From: Macrosoma leucophasiata | Taxonomy: Eukaryota; Arthropoda; Insecta; Lepidoptera; Hedylidae | Direction: 5' to 3' | Assembly: GCA_036365455.1 (NCBI GenBank) | Contig: JAWQUS010000010.1 | Span: 17,966,501 to 18,030,500, forward strand | Length of the DNA stretch: 64,000 nucleotides | In this document: in pieces, positions 30,672-40,479 of the stretch | Position numbering within the stretch: position 1 is the stretch's first letter | Layout: each line of letters begins with the position of its first letter | The notes under the pieces: generated by a model | Seen by the model: only the letters and a program-made list of their open reading frames with translations | Databases searched by the model: none | Told to the model about the DNA's origin: nothing | Translations under genes and position numbers: made by a program

Positions 30672-31640
30672 GCGAAATAGCACTTAACATACGGCGATAG
30701 AAAAGACTCAGTGTAGCTCTATTATCAACAAAAAATATTTGAAACTGATGATGGATGAACTTATTAATTAAATCTAAACAAGGATAATAGTGTGGATTGA
30801 TAAGTGGAATTAAAGCACCTACCTGTTTGAATTGAGGGCTTATCTATATATTAATGCGTGATGCAAAAACTTAGAGCCCCTTTTTACAAAAAAATCCCAG
30901 ACGGGGGAATATGAAATTTGGCACACTTATAGTTTATATGCAGAACGCTAATATTTTTCAATAATAATGCTTATAAAGTACATTAAATTAATAAATAAAA
31001 CATTACACACACTACCATGTATTTGACTTAAAAAAATTGGCCTCGGCCATGTAAAATAAAAACGTAAGTTGTGTTTAACTGACGAATAAATTTTGAATAC
31101 CAGCCTGATCAAATTATTTATAACACGCACTTTGTAATTATCAAAAGAAGTTTAATGCAATAAATTAACTTAAGTATCCCATTGTTTATTAAACACACGA
31201 ATACCAACGCATGAAACGGAATATTTGAACATTTTGAAAGGAAGACACGAATATATGTATAAGCTCGTAAATAAATAAATAAGGCCAAATTTAATAACAA
31301 GTCCGGACGATGTAATAATCGCCAGAAGGCAGCATAACATATATTATGAGCTCCATAGCTTTTATAACTTTTACGTACATTTTTTAGACTTTAAACACTA
31401 TAATTTGGAAAGCCAAGATTGTGGCCTCACCGTAACGGGGGTTCAATAAATGTATGAACGTCTTGATATTAAGAAATATTTATACATGACTATAACTATT
31501 GTTTAATATGTATTTAATTGCAATATATTAGCAACTAGCTGTGCCCGCGACTTCGTCTACGTGAGAAGAATGATGAATAAGCGTTATTAAAAAGGCATCG
31601 TCAAAATTGAATGTAACTAAAGTGCAACAAGGTAATAGAT
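30672..31640. other. Mostly unassigned DNA
   Basis: 30860-30960 (cccagacgggggaatatgaa, atttggcacacttatagttt) resembles part of a widespread lepidopteran repeat. A 20-base CTAG word actagctgtgcccgcgactt is at 31533-31552. No gene. Confidence 0.4.
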
Positions 31641-31649
31641 AAATTACCA

Positions 31650-31930
31650 TTTTTTTAATGTTATGAAAGTGGCAAACAAGCATGCAGTTCATATTGATGT
31701 TAAGTGATGACTACAGCCTAAAGACACCCACAGAAAAACCAGAGGTCAAAATGCAGATGCGTTGCCGCTCCTGAGGCTTAAGGTGTTATGCCTCTGTGCC
31801 GGGAATTACAGGGCCGTATATTACTGCCTGACCGGAACACGATAGTGCTGAACACTACCATTTAGCGGCATGTATATTAGGTAATGTGGTGGTGCGTACG
31901 CCCGCGAACTCCGTCACTGGAGCTAGCATA
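31650..31930 (-). mobile_element. A repeat, full length antisense
   Basis: A T run (tail of the minus-strand copy), then gaaagtggcaaacaagcat to cccgcgaactccgtcactgg. Good conservation. Confidence 0.85.
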
Positions 31931-31934
31931 CACA

Positions 31935-32060
31935 AACACCCAGATCAAATAGCTGTAGGCTATACAAATATTTGCCCCGGTACGAGGATCCAACTCGTAA
32001 GCCTTGGTTCAAACGGTCGTCACACAATGCTGGTGCTGAACCAACTGGCTCGTCGAATTA
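31935..32060 (-). repeat. Possible tRNA-derived SINE fragment
   Basis: ccccggtacgaggatccaac then tcgtaagccttggttcaaac. In reverse, gagttggatcctcg is B-box-like. It is joined to the A repeat; family unknown. Confidence 0.35.
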
Positions 32061-32064
32061 AAAC

Positions 32065-32690
32065 TATAATTAATTAACATTATATTAATTGATTTCACCC
32101 AAACCTTAATATTTACCTGCATACATAATCTAATACAATTATATATATCTACTACATACTCGTACAAGTCATAGTATGTAGAAGCGACACAGACCAATCA
32201 GCCTTCCTTCTTTTATAGTCAATGAGAAGCGATGAGTATATAAAGAAAAAATACAGAAGAACTAACTCTACAGCTTTCTGAGGTGAAGATTTATCTTGTT
32301 TAATTTTATTCGAGACGTTTTCATGTTCCTTCCAATTCGTCAGCCAATGTGAGACTATTCAAAAAAATTACAAAGAAAATGTACACATGTACCTACACAC
32401 CGTGCGAAACCATGTCGAGTGGCGGATTCAACACTGCTAGTCATCTTACCAGCGTATAAAAACACCCTAATGACATTCGGATGAAACAAATTGAACTTGC
32501 AATTTTTTACCCCGCCCATTGTGACAGATTTTTGACAGAATACCAAACGGCCATCCGTCAGGATCTCCTTACTTTTTTGCGGGCGCATCATCGATGGGAT
32601 TCGGCGCGTAAACTGGCCTATCTGGGAATTCATACGAGTCGGCGTTGGATAATAGAATGAGTTTGGAATAGCAATGTTATTCAAAGAGTA
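32065..32690. other. Unassigned DNA
   Basis: No repeat or gene recognised. A 109-codon minus frame (32355-32684) has no domain. Confidence 0.4.
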
Positions 32691-33000
32691 TGAAAAAAAT
32701 GCGAATCGACTCGTTGCATTTCGTTCTAGGATGCCATCACGAGCGGCGGCGATAGGTCTTTCAAAGGCGTGCCTGGCGCGGGTGCGTCGTCGCCTGTGAG
32801 GACTTTATCCACGGAGACCATGTTGTGCTGCCGCGATCTAGATCAGGCGGCGCCGGCGACCGGCGGCAGAGATGCTATCGTTAAGCGTTGTCCGCGCGAC
32901 AATTGCTAACAACGCCGCCGAACAACACTGCGAATTATTCAAGAGCGAGCCATCCCAACTCAACACTCAACGCCGCTGCTAGCTCACATACCGATTGATT
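32690..33000 (-). promoter_or_regulatory. GC-rich block, possible 5' exon on minus strand
   Basis: A clear GC/CpG rise (gatcaggcggcgccggcgac, cgccggcgaccggcggcaga) in AT-rich DNA and no repeat homology. On the minus strand it would form a GC-rich leader ahead of a well-placed ATG at 32821. A possible promoter/first exon of an unseen gene; inferred from composition only. Confidence 0.3.
32726..32821 (-). CDS. Hypothetical 31-codon reading frame
   Basis: The minus-strand ATG at 32821 sits in gcacaacatgg, a near-ideal insect start context. It reads MVSVDKVLTGDDAPAPGTPL then KDLSPPLVMAS and TAG. Composition (acidic, Pro-rich, no repeats) is more protein-like than the other short frames here. It may be the N-terminal exon of a longer protein, a small peptide, or chance. 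No homologue recognised. Confidence 0.2.
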   Translation of the reverse strand: MVSVDKVLTGDDAPAPGTPLKDLSPPLVMAS

Positions 33001-33785
33001 ATGATTATTTTATTTGCTTTATTTTGGATTCATTTGTGAAAGGAAAATTGCCTTAATAAATTATATATTATTGATTTGCAGGAGATACACAAAGTAAAGA
33101 TAATATTCCTTTATAAATTGCTCATGGGCTTAATTTTCGTGATTCATATGAATAGTAGAACTTTTCTCCGAAAATATTATAGTGTTCGTAGCACATTATA
33201 CACAGTACAATAAGGAAACGCGTAGGCCGTACCGTTCACCTCCTGAAAATTATAATCATGTTATCCTGTATTTACTCAGACATTTTAAATATTTTGTTAC
33301 ACTCAGTCAAAACATCATTGCACTCAGTACACAAGATTTTCGAGGAACTACTCAACAGTGCGTACTAGGAAGTCCGCAGAATTTCTCCAACATTATCACG
33401 TAATCCGAATAAAATCCGATGCTGAGATTGTGGAAGCTGTACCAGTGTCTGATAAACTCCGAGACTCACGCACATAACCTAGCGCAGTTTTAAACCCTGT
33501 ACCAGACGTGACACGTTGGTGAGATGTCCCGTTTCTAGGAAGAAGGTTTCGGACATACCGATGCGATTGAAGCGTCAAACTCTATGAAAACAAACTTGCT
33601 TAAGGATAAAGTAGCTCACGTATAAACCGCGCAGTACAGCAGCCGCCGCGTTGCAGCAAAAATTGTACTGTAAAAATTGTGGCTTTATTCTACTCGCGTG
33701 CGTCCTATACGTGATATGAGATATAGGGACGTTCTTTGACTACGTAGATTGCCCGGATTTCTGTGCCTCGCTGACTGGTAACTGG
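33000..33785. other. Unassigned DNA
   Basis: AT-rich then mixed; no supported gene. Minus frame 33396-33578 has no domain. Confidence 0.4.
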
Positions 33786-33798
33786 CATGTAGTGGTAA

Positions 33799-33837
33799 AC
33801 TACACGCCGCTAACACCTCTTGTTAGCGGCGTGTAGT
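33799..33837. repeat. Perfect 17-bp hairpin
   Basis: actacacgccgctaaca (33799-33815), 5-base loop cctct, exact complement 33821-33837. GC-rich stem; could be a MITE remnant or RNA hairpin. Confidence 0.8.
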
Positions 33838-34024
33838 CTATTCAGCATGTGTAACAGTCTCGAGAGTGGAGACCACGTCGCCACTCCTGAAGCAGTGGCG
33901 ATCTTAGGGCAGGTGTGATTGGGGTCATCGTGGCTTCCTCCTCCAAATAGGGCACGATCACTTAAAATTCATAGAAAAAAGCGGCCTAGTACGAGTCACA
34001 GTCTCGCGTTCACAGGGTTCCGTA

Positions 34025-34131
34025 TTTTTTAATAAAAGTGGCAAACACGCATGCAGTTCACATTGATGTTAAGTGGTGACTGCAGCCTATAGACACCCAC
34101 ACAATGAGTAGGGGTCAAAATGCAGATTTTT
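34025..34131 (-). repeat. A repeat, 3' part only
   Basis: ttaataaaagtggcaaacac to gggtcaaaatgcagat, then breaks off; directly followed by the next A copy in the same orientation. Confidence 0.75.
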
Positions 34132-34148
34132 TTAAATGTAGATAATAG

Positions 34149-34420
34149 AAGTGGCAAACAAGCGTGCAGTTCACATTGATGTTAAGTGATGACTGCAGCC
34201 TATAGACACCCACACAATGAGCAGAGGTCAAAATGTAGATGCGCTGCCACTCCTGAGGCATTAGTTGTTATGCCCCTGTGCCGGAAATTACAGAGCCGTA
34301 CATTACCACCTGACCAGTACACGATAGTGCTGAACACTACCATTTAGCGGCAAGTATATTAGGTAATGCAGTGGTGCCTACGCCCGCGAGCACTGTCACT
34401 GGAGATATACTACCAGTTTA
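34149..34420 (-). mobile_element. A repeat, full length antisense
   Basis: gaagtggcaaacaagcgtgc to gcactgtcactggagatata then ctaccagt. It lies head-to-tail with the truncated copy before it, and shares the cacaatgagyaggggtc variant with it, so the pair may be a local duplication. Confidence 0.85.
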
Positions 34421-34635
34421 ATTTTAAAATGTATAATTTATCATAAATACCATAGACTACTTATCTCCCAAACGTAAGTATATAAGCACCTTAATTTAAA
34501 ATTCATTTATTTTCGTTACACGCTCATGTTTGGGACACTGACATTTGTGTACAAAAATTCAACTCAATCTTTCCGGCACTTTCGCATAAAATGTACCCAA
34601 CAGCTTAAATACACATCTACAAAAATACTGGGGGT

Positions 34636-34730
34636 CAAAATGTTGCGTTCCCCCTAGTTACATCGGTAGTGTAACCACGGGGAACATGGTTACCCTATAG
34701 TAGAGATTGAGTCAATTGTCGATACGAACA
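34636..34730. repeat. CCCCGTGG palindromic repeat, copy 2
   Basis: tgttgcgttccccctagtta, gtgtaaccacggggaac, then agtagagattgagtcaattg. Same order as 20125-20230 (gttgcgttcccc, ccacggggaa, agtagagattta). Confidence 0.5.
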
Positions 34731-35013
34731 TGTTACGGCCTATGGACGGGAATCACAGGGATTGAAATTCAGGCAAATGTATCAAATTTTTAAGTGCGAT
34801 ATTTGTATCTCCAAAATCAAGATCACATGCGCGCACGGCATAATCAAGAGAAACAATTTGTGCACGCATCACCCGCAATTTGGTCCATATAACAGAGATG
34901 GTTGGTGGGCAGGGCCATGGGAAGGTTGGTGTGTTCTGTCCCTCCAAAATCTTTGTCTAGAACCGCGCCTAGTTGAGTAACTGAGACAAAATTTTGGGAC
35001 AAATATTGTGGAG

Positions 35014-35190
35014 GTGACCCGATACGGTTTCCAGGATGAGAGCATTCCCCGACAAGGCGCGGGATGCCGGCACGAGCGCGCTTTGATAGCGATGTCGACG
35101 TCGCCAGAGAATGTTGCACATTCGTGACTGCTCAAACACGCAAACTGACTCTAAATGTAAGCTCCGCAGGTTTTTACTAATGGCGATGGC
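35014..35190 (+). repeat. Local duplication P, copy 1
   Basis: attccccgacaaggcgcggg, atgccggcacgagcgcgc, gatagcgatgtcgacgtcgc, gaatgttgcacattcgtgac, ggtttttactaatggcgat align with 35500-35685. No transposon ends visible. Confidence 0.7.
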
Positions 35191-35279
35191 ATATACTCGT
35201 ATTATGACGATGGTTCCTAGTGGAGGCGAGAAGAGATATCAGCGGCATGCCGTAACAACTTTGGGTCTCCAGTCTTCGT

Positions 35280-35500
35280 CTAGACGAAAACCAGGGATCA
35301 AAATGCTGATGCCTTGCTATGCCTGAGGCAAGGGTGGTTTTAGAGCGGGAGTCACAGGGGTCATGACAGCTCCTCGGAAAATCTGATGTGAAAAGATAAA
35401 ATTAACAGAAAAATTTATCAGAATAACAGTTAATGAAGAATGGTAGGAACGCACCTACCCTGAAGCATAAGTTGTTTTACCTCTGCGGCATAAATGTTGT
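35280..35500 (-). repeat. A-like fragments between the P copies
   Basis: gggatcaaaatgctgatgcc, tgcctgaggca and later ccctgaagcataagttgttt, tacctctgcggcat resemble scattered pieces of antisense A. Very decayed. Confidence 0.35.
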
Positions 35501-35690
35501 AAGTGACTCGCTGTGGTCGCCAAGATGGGCGCAGTCCCCGACGGGGCGGGGCGGGATGCCGTCACGCGCGCGCGCATCTGATAGCGACGCCGACGCCGCA
35601 AGGGAATGTTGCACGTTCGCGACTGCTCGAACACGCAAATCGACCCCGCACGTATGCTCTGAAGGTTTTTACTAATGCCGAGTTAAATCA
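35500..35690 (+). repeat. Local duplication P, copy 2
   Basis: gtccccgacggggcggggcg, gatgccgtcacgcgcgcg, gatagcgacgccgacgccgc, gaatgttgcacgttcgcgac, ggtttttactaatgccgag. It is more GC-rich than copy 1, which has lost CpGs, suggesting this one is closer to the original. Confidence 0.7.
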
Positions 35691-35694
35691 TGGC

Positions 35695-36365
35695 TAGTTA
35701 GTAAGGGTCAAAGCAAATGCTTTACTTTGTATAATCTGTATTGAACGAAATAAAAGGTTGCTTGTCGTCTTGGGTACAAATAATTTTAATCGGATTCTGT
35801 GTGACACCGGTAGCTTCAATTATTTTGAGGTGAGGTCCTTTAAATGCATTCATACATGCAAGCAAATGCCTACGCCCTTTCAATTCCCATGTAATATATA
35901 GCGACTAAAGTCAATCATCAAGCAGAATAGCAATCTCCGAGGGTAACTCTCCACCGCTTATAAGATGCCCACTCGGTCGTACCAATTCCATGATTATACA
36001 TGCCACTGGGAATCGATAATGGAAAAATGCCAATTTCACTTACCTGCTCCTTGGGCTGAGGATTTAATATAGAACTTTGTGCGTATGTATTGATAATGGT
36101 TACCACTTCGCCACCACAGTTCTATAGCTCTATATCAGTAGCGTAACTCTGTTTATTTGTAGACTGTAGGCAGTGGTAACTGCTACTACTAGACTTCATT
36201 ACATAATCTATTCTATACTCACCTTACATCTTGATATTGACTCAAGTCGCCCGTAAACCGTAGTGAGGACTTGTGTCAAGTCATCCACAAACATACTTAC
36301 TCCACTTATATACAAATACAAAACAGGGAAAAAAGACTACTAGGAGACCAGCAAATGCCCATAAT
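35695..36365. other. Unassigned DNA
   Basis: A word gcattcatacatgcaagca near 35845 recalls SINE B. Otherwise nothing supported. Confidence 0.35.
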
Positions 36366-36367
36366 AA

Positions 36368-36505
36368 CATATGACGTTTGTCGACCATTTTGATCAAGGT
36401 TTGACCAATACCAAACTATCAGTGCTGCAGTGTGCAGCAGAGATAACGCTCTACGAAGTCGAAAGAAGCCGATTGTCTCTTTCGTAGGCTCGAAGTCAAT
36501 ACTTC
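36368..36505 (+). repeat. Q repeat, copy 1
   Basis: atgacgtttgtcgaccattt, tgatcaaggttt, accaatacc, gcagagataacgctctacga, agccgattgtc and aggctcga recur in order at 57117-57250. About 135 bases; family unknown. Confidence 0.65.
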
Positions 36506-36639
36506 TTATTGGTTACCTCTACTGTTTTAAAAAGTTTCAGCATTGTTTGAGCAAACACTTATTTGACTGACAATTACTTAATTCATTGAAGTTGATAGCA
36601 AAAATATTTGAGATTGAAATCTAGAGCACAAATCTATAA

Positions 36640-36960
36640 GTGAATCTAATAAAATATCGTTATGAAAATGCGTTTGACGGACCAAAAAGCGTCACGACAC
36701 GGCCGCGGCGCATGCGCAGCGGAGACCGCCGGGCGCGCCGCGCATTCCCGCCTTTTTGCCTGTCACCGCGACGTATTTATTGCAACACTGACGCATTGAT
36801 GGTCCCCGACCAAGATAGCGATTTGAGAACGATTCCCCTCACTTCGATATCGAACCACCTATTGTATCAGCCGTCGTTTTTCTCAAACGTCTTTGATATT
36901 CGTTTGCGCCAGAATTTCATATCAGGCTTTAGCTAAATAAAAGATTATGAACGGTTACAG
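36640..36960. promoter_or_regulatory. CpG-rich island with NRF1/EWG-like site
   Basis: gcgcatgcgca at 36708-36718 is the palindromic core bound by NRF1 (Erect wing in insects), set in ggccgcggcg...cgggcgcgccgcgcattc. No repeat match. A 98-codon plus frame has no domain. Regulatory role is inferred. Confidence 0.3.
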
Positions 36961-37107
36961 ATCCGGTTTTTGCTTTGATGTTTTAAATTTTTAATCTAGC
37001 AGTATAATTTGATTAAATTTTTGTGTGTGTTTATTTCTGAAGCAATACCTACGTATATTTTATTTTAATTGACGTAAATATTTTGTATATGTAACTTCGT
37101 ACCTACC

Positions 37108-37400
37108 CTTTTTACTGGTGGTAGAGTTAGAGGTAGAGAACTCGCAGGTGTAGGTACCACCGCATAACCTAATTAGTAATGCGTAAAAAATACGTTAGCA
37201 GCATATCTTCATCATCGTCATAGGATGAAAGAAATAATTCTGCACTGAGATCCTAACCTATTGGTGAATACTGTTGCCTATAAATGTCTACATTATAACC
37301 AAAAGTTCTGTAGCGATTTGCGACACCGTCAACATTTTTGTCAATATGTAGATGCGTTGCTACTCCCGAGATAAGTTGTTACAGAAAATACAGATATTTT
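37108..37400. repeat. Two A fragments, opposite strands
   Basis: Sense piece 37108-37180 (ttactggtggtagagttag, accaccgcataacctaatta) and antisense piece 37336-37395 (tgtagatgcgttgctactcc). Decayed. Confidence 0.5.
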
Positions 37401-37499
37401 CTGACATAGAGGTGCCTACCTGTATGTAAGGCCCTGGCCTTACATTGGTACAGGTAGAGCAGGATGTGAAATAAAGTTAGAGCAGGATGTGAAATATTA

Positions 37500-38350
37500 C
37501 AATAACTTTAACTTTGACAAAAGTCCTTTTTTTTACAAGGGGAAAATGCGTTACGCGTACCCACCCTTGGGGAGAGGGGTGGGTTATGTGGGACTCCGGG
37601 AATGGCCTCCGTCTACCCACTAAAAACCCCTGGGTGTTCCGACTCGTCCGCCATCACTGGCGGGGTCACGGGAACGCTATCGCACACATCCGCGACCCCA
37701 TCGGCGGCTGCTTGTTGCTGAGCCCTCCTCGGTGCCTTTCGGCTCCAACCAACACCAGTGGCGTGCGGAACACCTGCACGCCAGCCAGCCCGGGACCTCT
37801 CCATTCAGGCGACGGACATCCCCTAGTCCGGCGCCCGAAGATCCCTGCCCCAACCACTCACAACGCCAGGCGTCCCAAGACGCCCGGGTGGAGAAGTCCA
37901 GGGGCACACAGTCCGGCCCCGGGGAAGCGGGAGTGACAGAGATGAACTGACCTTCAACCACCCCCCGCGGCCCCACCACGTCCCTATCTGACGGCGGGAC
38001 CACCATTAGGCGGCTGGAGATAGGGTGCAGGGCAACGAGACACCCGTATACCTCTTCTTCCCCAGCCGTCTCCTCACCACAGCAGCGAGTGGCGGGCAGA
38101 GCCACGCCAAACGCCGCTCCCTCTCTGGATTCCTCTTGGCTTCTCCGGTGTGAGGCCAACCGGGTACTGAGCCCCCCCGCCACGACAAGGCGGACACCCT
38201 CGGGGGGGTTGACAAAAGTCCTGGTGCAACCCAGGCCTAGGTTCGGTAGCACCAAAATATTTGTTACGATTATTGTTAATGAAAATTTTTACAAAATCTT
38301 TGATTTTAACAAAGAATTTGGTACGGTATTTGACTGGCACATATCTGATT
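37500..38350. mobile_element. MITE M, second copy, split by LINE R
   Basis: The right part has taggttcggtagcaccaaaa and tatttgttac, the reversed end of 14265-14285; the left part is the 37500-37527 stub. The LINE R insertion sits between. Confidence 0.5.
37528..38208 (-). pseudogene. LINE R, 5'-truncated insertion with target-site duplication
   Basis: ttgacaaaagtcct is repeated exactly at 37514-37527 and 38209-38222. The left boundary begins with a T run (ttttttt then acaaggggaaaatgcgtt), which is the poly(A) of a minus-strand copy. The body is GC-rich, with overlapping minus frames up to 192 codons (37677-38255) and pieces such as GKKRYTGVSLPCTLSP. Such reading frames are common in lepidopteran genome annotations, but I cannot assign a domain. 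It is non-LTR by structure. A relative is at 281-845. Confidence 0.75.
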
Positions 38351-38380
38351 AAATAAAGTTGAACCCTTTTCTAATATCTA

Positions 38381-39668
38381 TTGGTTGGGGAAAAAGTTTC
38401 TTCGCATTTTTTAAGATAATTCAAAACATTTTTTAATATAGTTTATTTAAATTTAATTTAAGTATGTATGTACCATTTTGTTCGATAACCTTTTGCCATC
38501 TTGTAGGTCCATCATGATCCCATTGCTATAAAAATTTTGGGACTTCTCATCAAAATACCGCGACAAGTGGATTTGGCAGTCCTCTCGTGATGTTAACCTA
38601 ACATTGCATAAAGAATTCTGAAGAGACCGAAACAGGTGGAAATCTGAAGGTGCAAGGTCAGGACTATACGGCGGATGCATTAACACCTCCCAGCCAAACT
38701 CTCTTAATTTTTGCTGAGTGGCTATAGATGTGTGAGGTCTAGCGTTATCATGATGAAACACCACACCCCTTCTGTTGATCAATTCCGGCCGCTTTCTCTC
38801 AACTTCTTGCTTTCAGTCATCTCATCAGCTGTTCGCAGTAGAGTTCAGAATCGATAGTCCTGCCTGGTGGTAATAGCTCATAATGAATAATGCCCTTCCA
38901 ATCCCACCACACACACAACATCACCTTATTGCGAGTTAACCCGGGTTTCGCCACAATCTGTGAAGCCGGACCGGCCTTTGACCACGACCTTTTTCGCACG
39001 TTCTTGTCGTACGTAATCCACTTTTCATCACCAGTTATCAGCTTCTTCAAAAATGATTCGGTTTCATTACGTCGTAATAAAGAATCACAAATGAGTACAC
39101 GGTTCATTAGGTTTCTTTCAGTGAGCTCGTGAGGTACCCAAATATCGAGCTTTTTTTTGTACCCAGCTTTTTTCAAGTGCGCCAAAACTGTTTTGTGATC
39201 AATTCTCAGTTCTTCAGCTACGTCGTAACTACTGATATGTCGATCTTGCTCCACTTTTTCAAAAATGGCATCCATTTTATCCGTAATAGGGCGACCACAG
39301 CGAGGTGCATCTTTGACATCAAAATTTCCGGATTGAAAACGCTTAAATCAAATTTGTGCTACTCTCACAGACACTGCACTAGGTCCATAACCATCGCAAA
39401 TTTTTATCGCGGCTTGCGTTGCATTTTTACCTTTTTTGTAGTAAAATTTTAAAATGTATCGAATTTCTTCATTAGATTCACTCATCTTGACAGTACGAAA
39501 AACAAATGAAAATCACACATTTGCCTAATTTGAATTTGGAATTATGTTCTTTAAAATTTTAACTTTCAATGATACCAAAACCAGCCAGATACAAATACTA
39601 CAGCCAAAGAGATTTTATTACTAGTTCATACATACTATAATGCGAAAAGACTTTTTCCCCAACCTATT
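38381..39668 (-). mobile_element. mariner element, near full length
   Basis: 1.29 kb bounded by imperfect inverted ends (ttggttggggaaaaagttt... on the left; reversed right end taggttggggaaaaagtctt) and next to TA dinucleotides, the mariner target. The transposase is on the minus strand but broken. The inverted ends differ slightly from each other (tttcttcgcatt against cttttcgcatt). Confidence 0.95.
38453..39485 (-). pseudogene. mariner transposase, inactivated
   Basis: A cut-and-paste DDE/D transposase that would act at the TIRs. The frame starts MSESNEEIRYILKFYYKKGK at 39485. The catalytic residues are all visible: Asp in GDEKW, Asp in VVFHHDNARPH, and Asp in LAPSDFHLF, spaced as D,D34D. 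The HTH region (HISSYDVAEELRIDHKTVLA) and the WVPHEL linker are present. Lesions: an in-frame TGA (39348-39350) where a Trp is expected before FKRF, a TGA at 38817-38819 followed by a frameshift near 38810, and a frameshift near the C-terminus. Length is as expected (about 345 codons). Confidence 0.95.
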
Positions 39669-39699
39669 ATATATCTAACCTTTTAGCTTTAAGTACCTA

Positions 39700-39806
39700 A
39701 TATAGCTTTATCTTTGTCAGTCACATTTCTCGATTACATAAAGATATAAGAACACATACCTAAGAGTGATTAACAACTGAGCTGAAATATGTTTATGAAT
39801 GAAAGA
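39700..39806. repeat. MITE N, decayed copy
   Basis: atagctttatctttgtcagt, cacatttctcg and aaatatgtttatgaatgaa match the MITE N pattern. The left end is eroded. Confidence 0.45.
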
Positions 39807-39809
39807 ACT

Positions 39810-40340
39810 AATTTAACACTTTTCACAATCAATTAAGAAACATGCTTAACCATTTAAGATTTATTTTATAGTAAGTTAATATATTACAATGTGAAAAAGA
39901 AAAACACTCAGAAGTCATAATGAACTGCATCATCCAATAAATACATATAATATTGGTGGGTTCGCCATCTGATATAGGAGGTAGGTATATCAATCGAACA
40001 AACTAATTAGGGACATTAATTTGTTGGTATATTGGTCGATGACACATGGACAAAAACTGGCGCGGCTGGTAAGGCCGTTCCAGGCACCATAGTCTGCAGC
40101 GACAACCGTGAGAGAATACCAAATACCGACAAGTAACAGGTATAATTCACGTGCTCACAAATATTTCATTCGCGTTAGTAAGCACTTTTATAAACTAAGC
40201 GGCCACGGAATTTAAAATCAGGTTATTAATTTATTGAATTTAATTCTAATGTGTGAATTAAAGAGATTTAAAAATGTAGTCATTATGCTAGTTTCAAATT
40301 GTTTTACTGTCACAAAGTTAATTAATTGCTTATGTTTTAA
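39810..40340. other. Unassigned AT-rich DNA
   Basis: Nothing supported. Confidence 0.4.
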
Positions 40341-40343
40341 TAC

Positions 40344-40475
40344 TTTTTTTTATGTAATAAAAGTGGCAAACAAGCGTGCAGTTCACATTGATGTTAAGTG
40401 ATGACTGCAGTCTATAGAAAAAACGGAAAGAAAAATTTGACTTCGGGCAGGGATTGAACCTGCGACCTCAGGATC
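40344..40475 (-). mobile_element. Chimeric SINE: tRNA-like half joined to A tail
   Basis: Read on the minus strand: the B-box region of SINE C (tcctgaggtcgcaggttcaa, ccctgcccgaagtc), then aaatttttctttccg, then only the last 55 bases of A (tatagactgcagtcatcact to gcttgtttgccactt), then ttattacataaaaaaa. It joins two families in a normal SINE order (pol III head, LINE-like tail). Confidence 0.65.
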
Positions 40476-40479
40476 CTGA

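Noticed and set aside
37677..38255. 192-codon minus-strand frame as a host gene
   Set aside because: It lies almost wholly inside a segment with a T run at one side and an exact 14-bp duplication at both; overlapping frames result from high GC. Treated as retrotransposon remnant.
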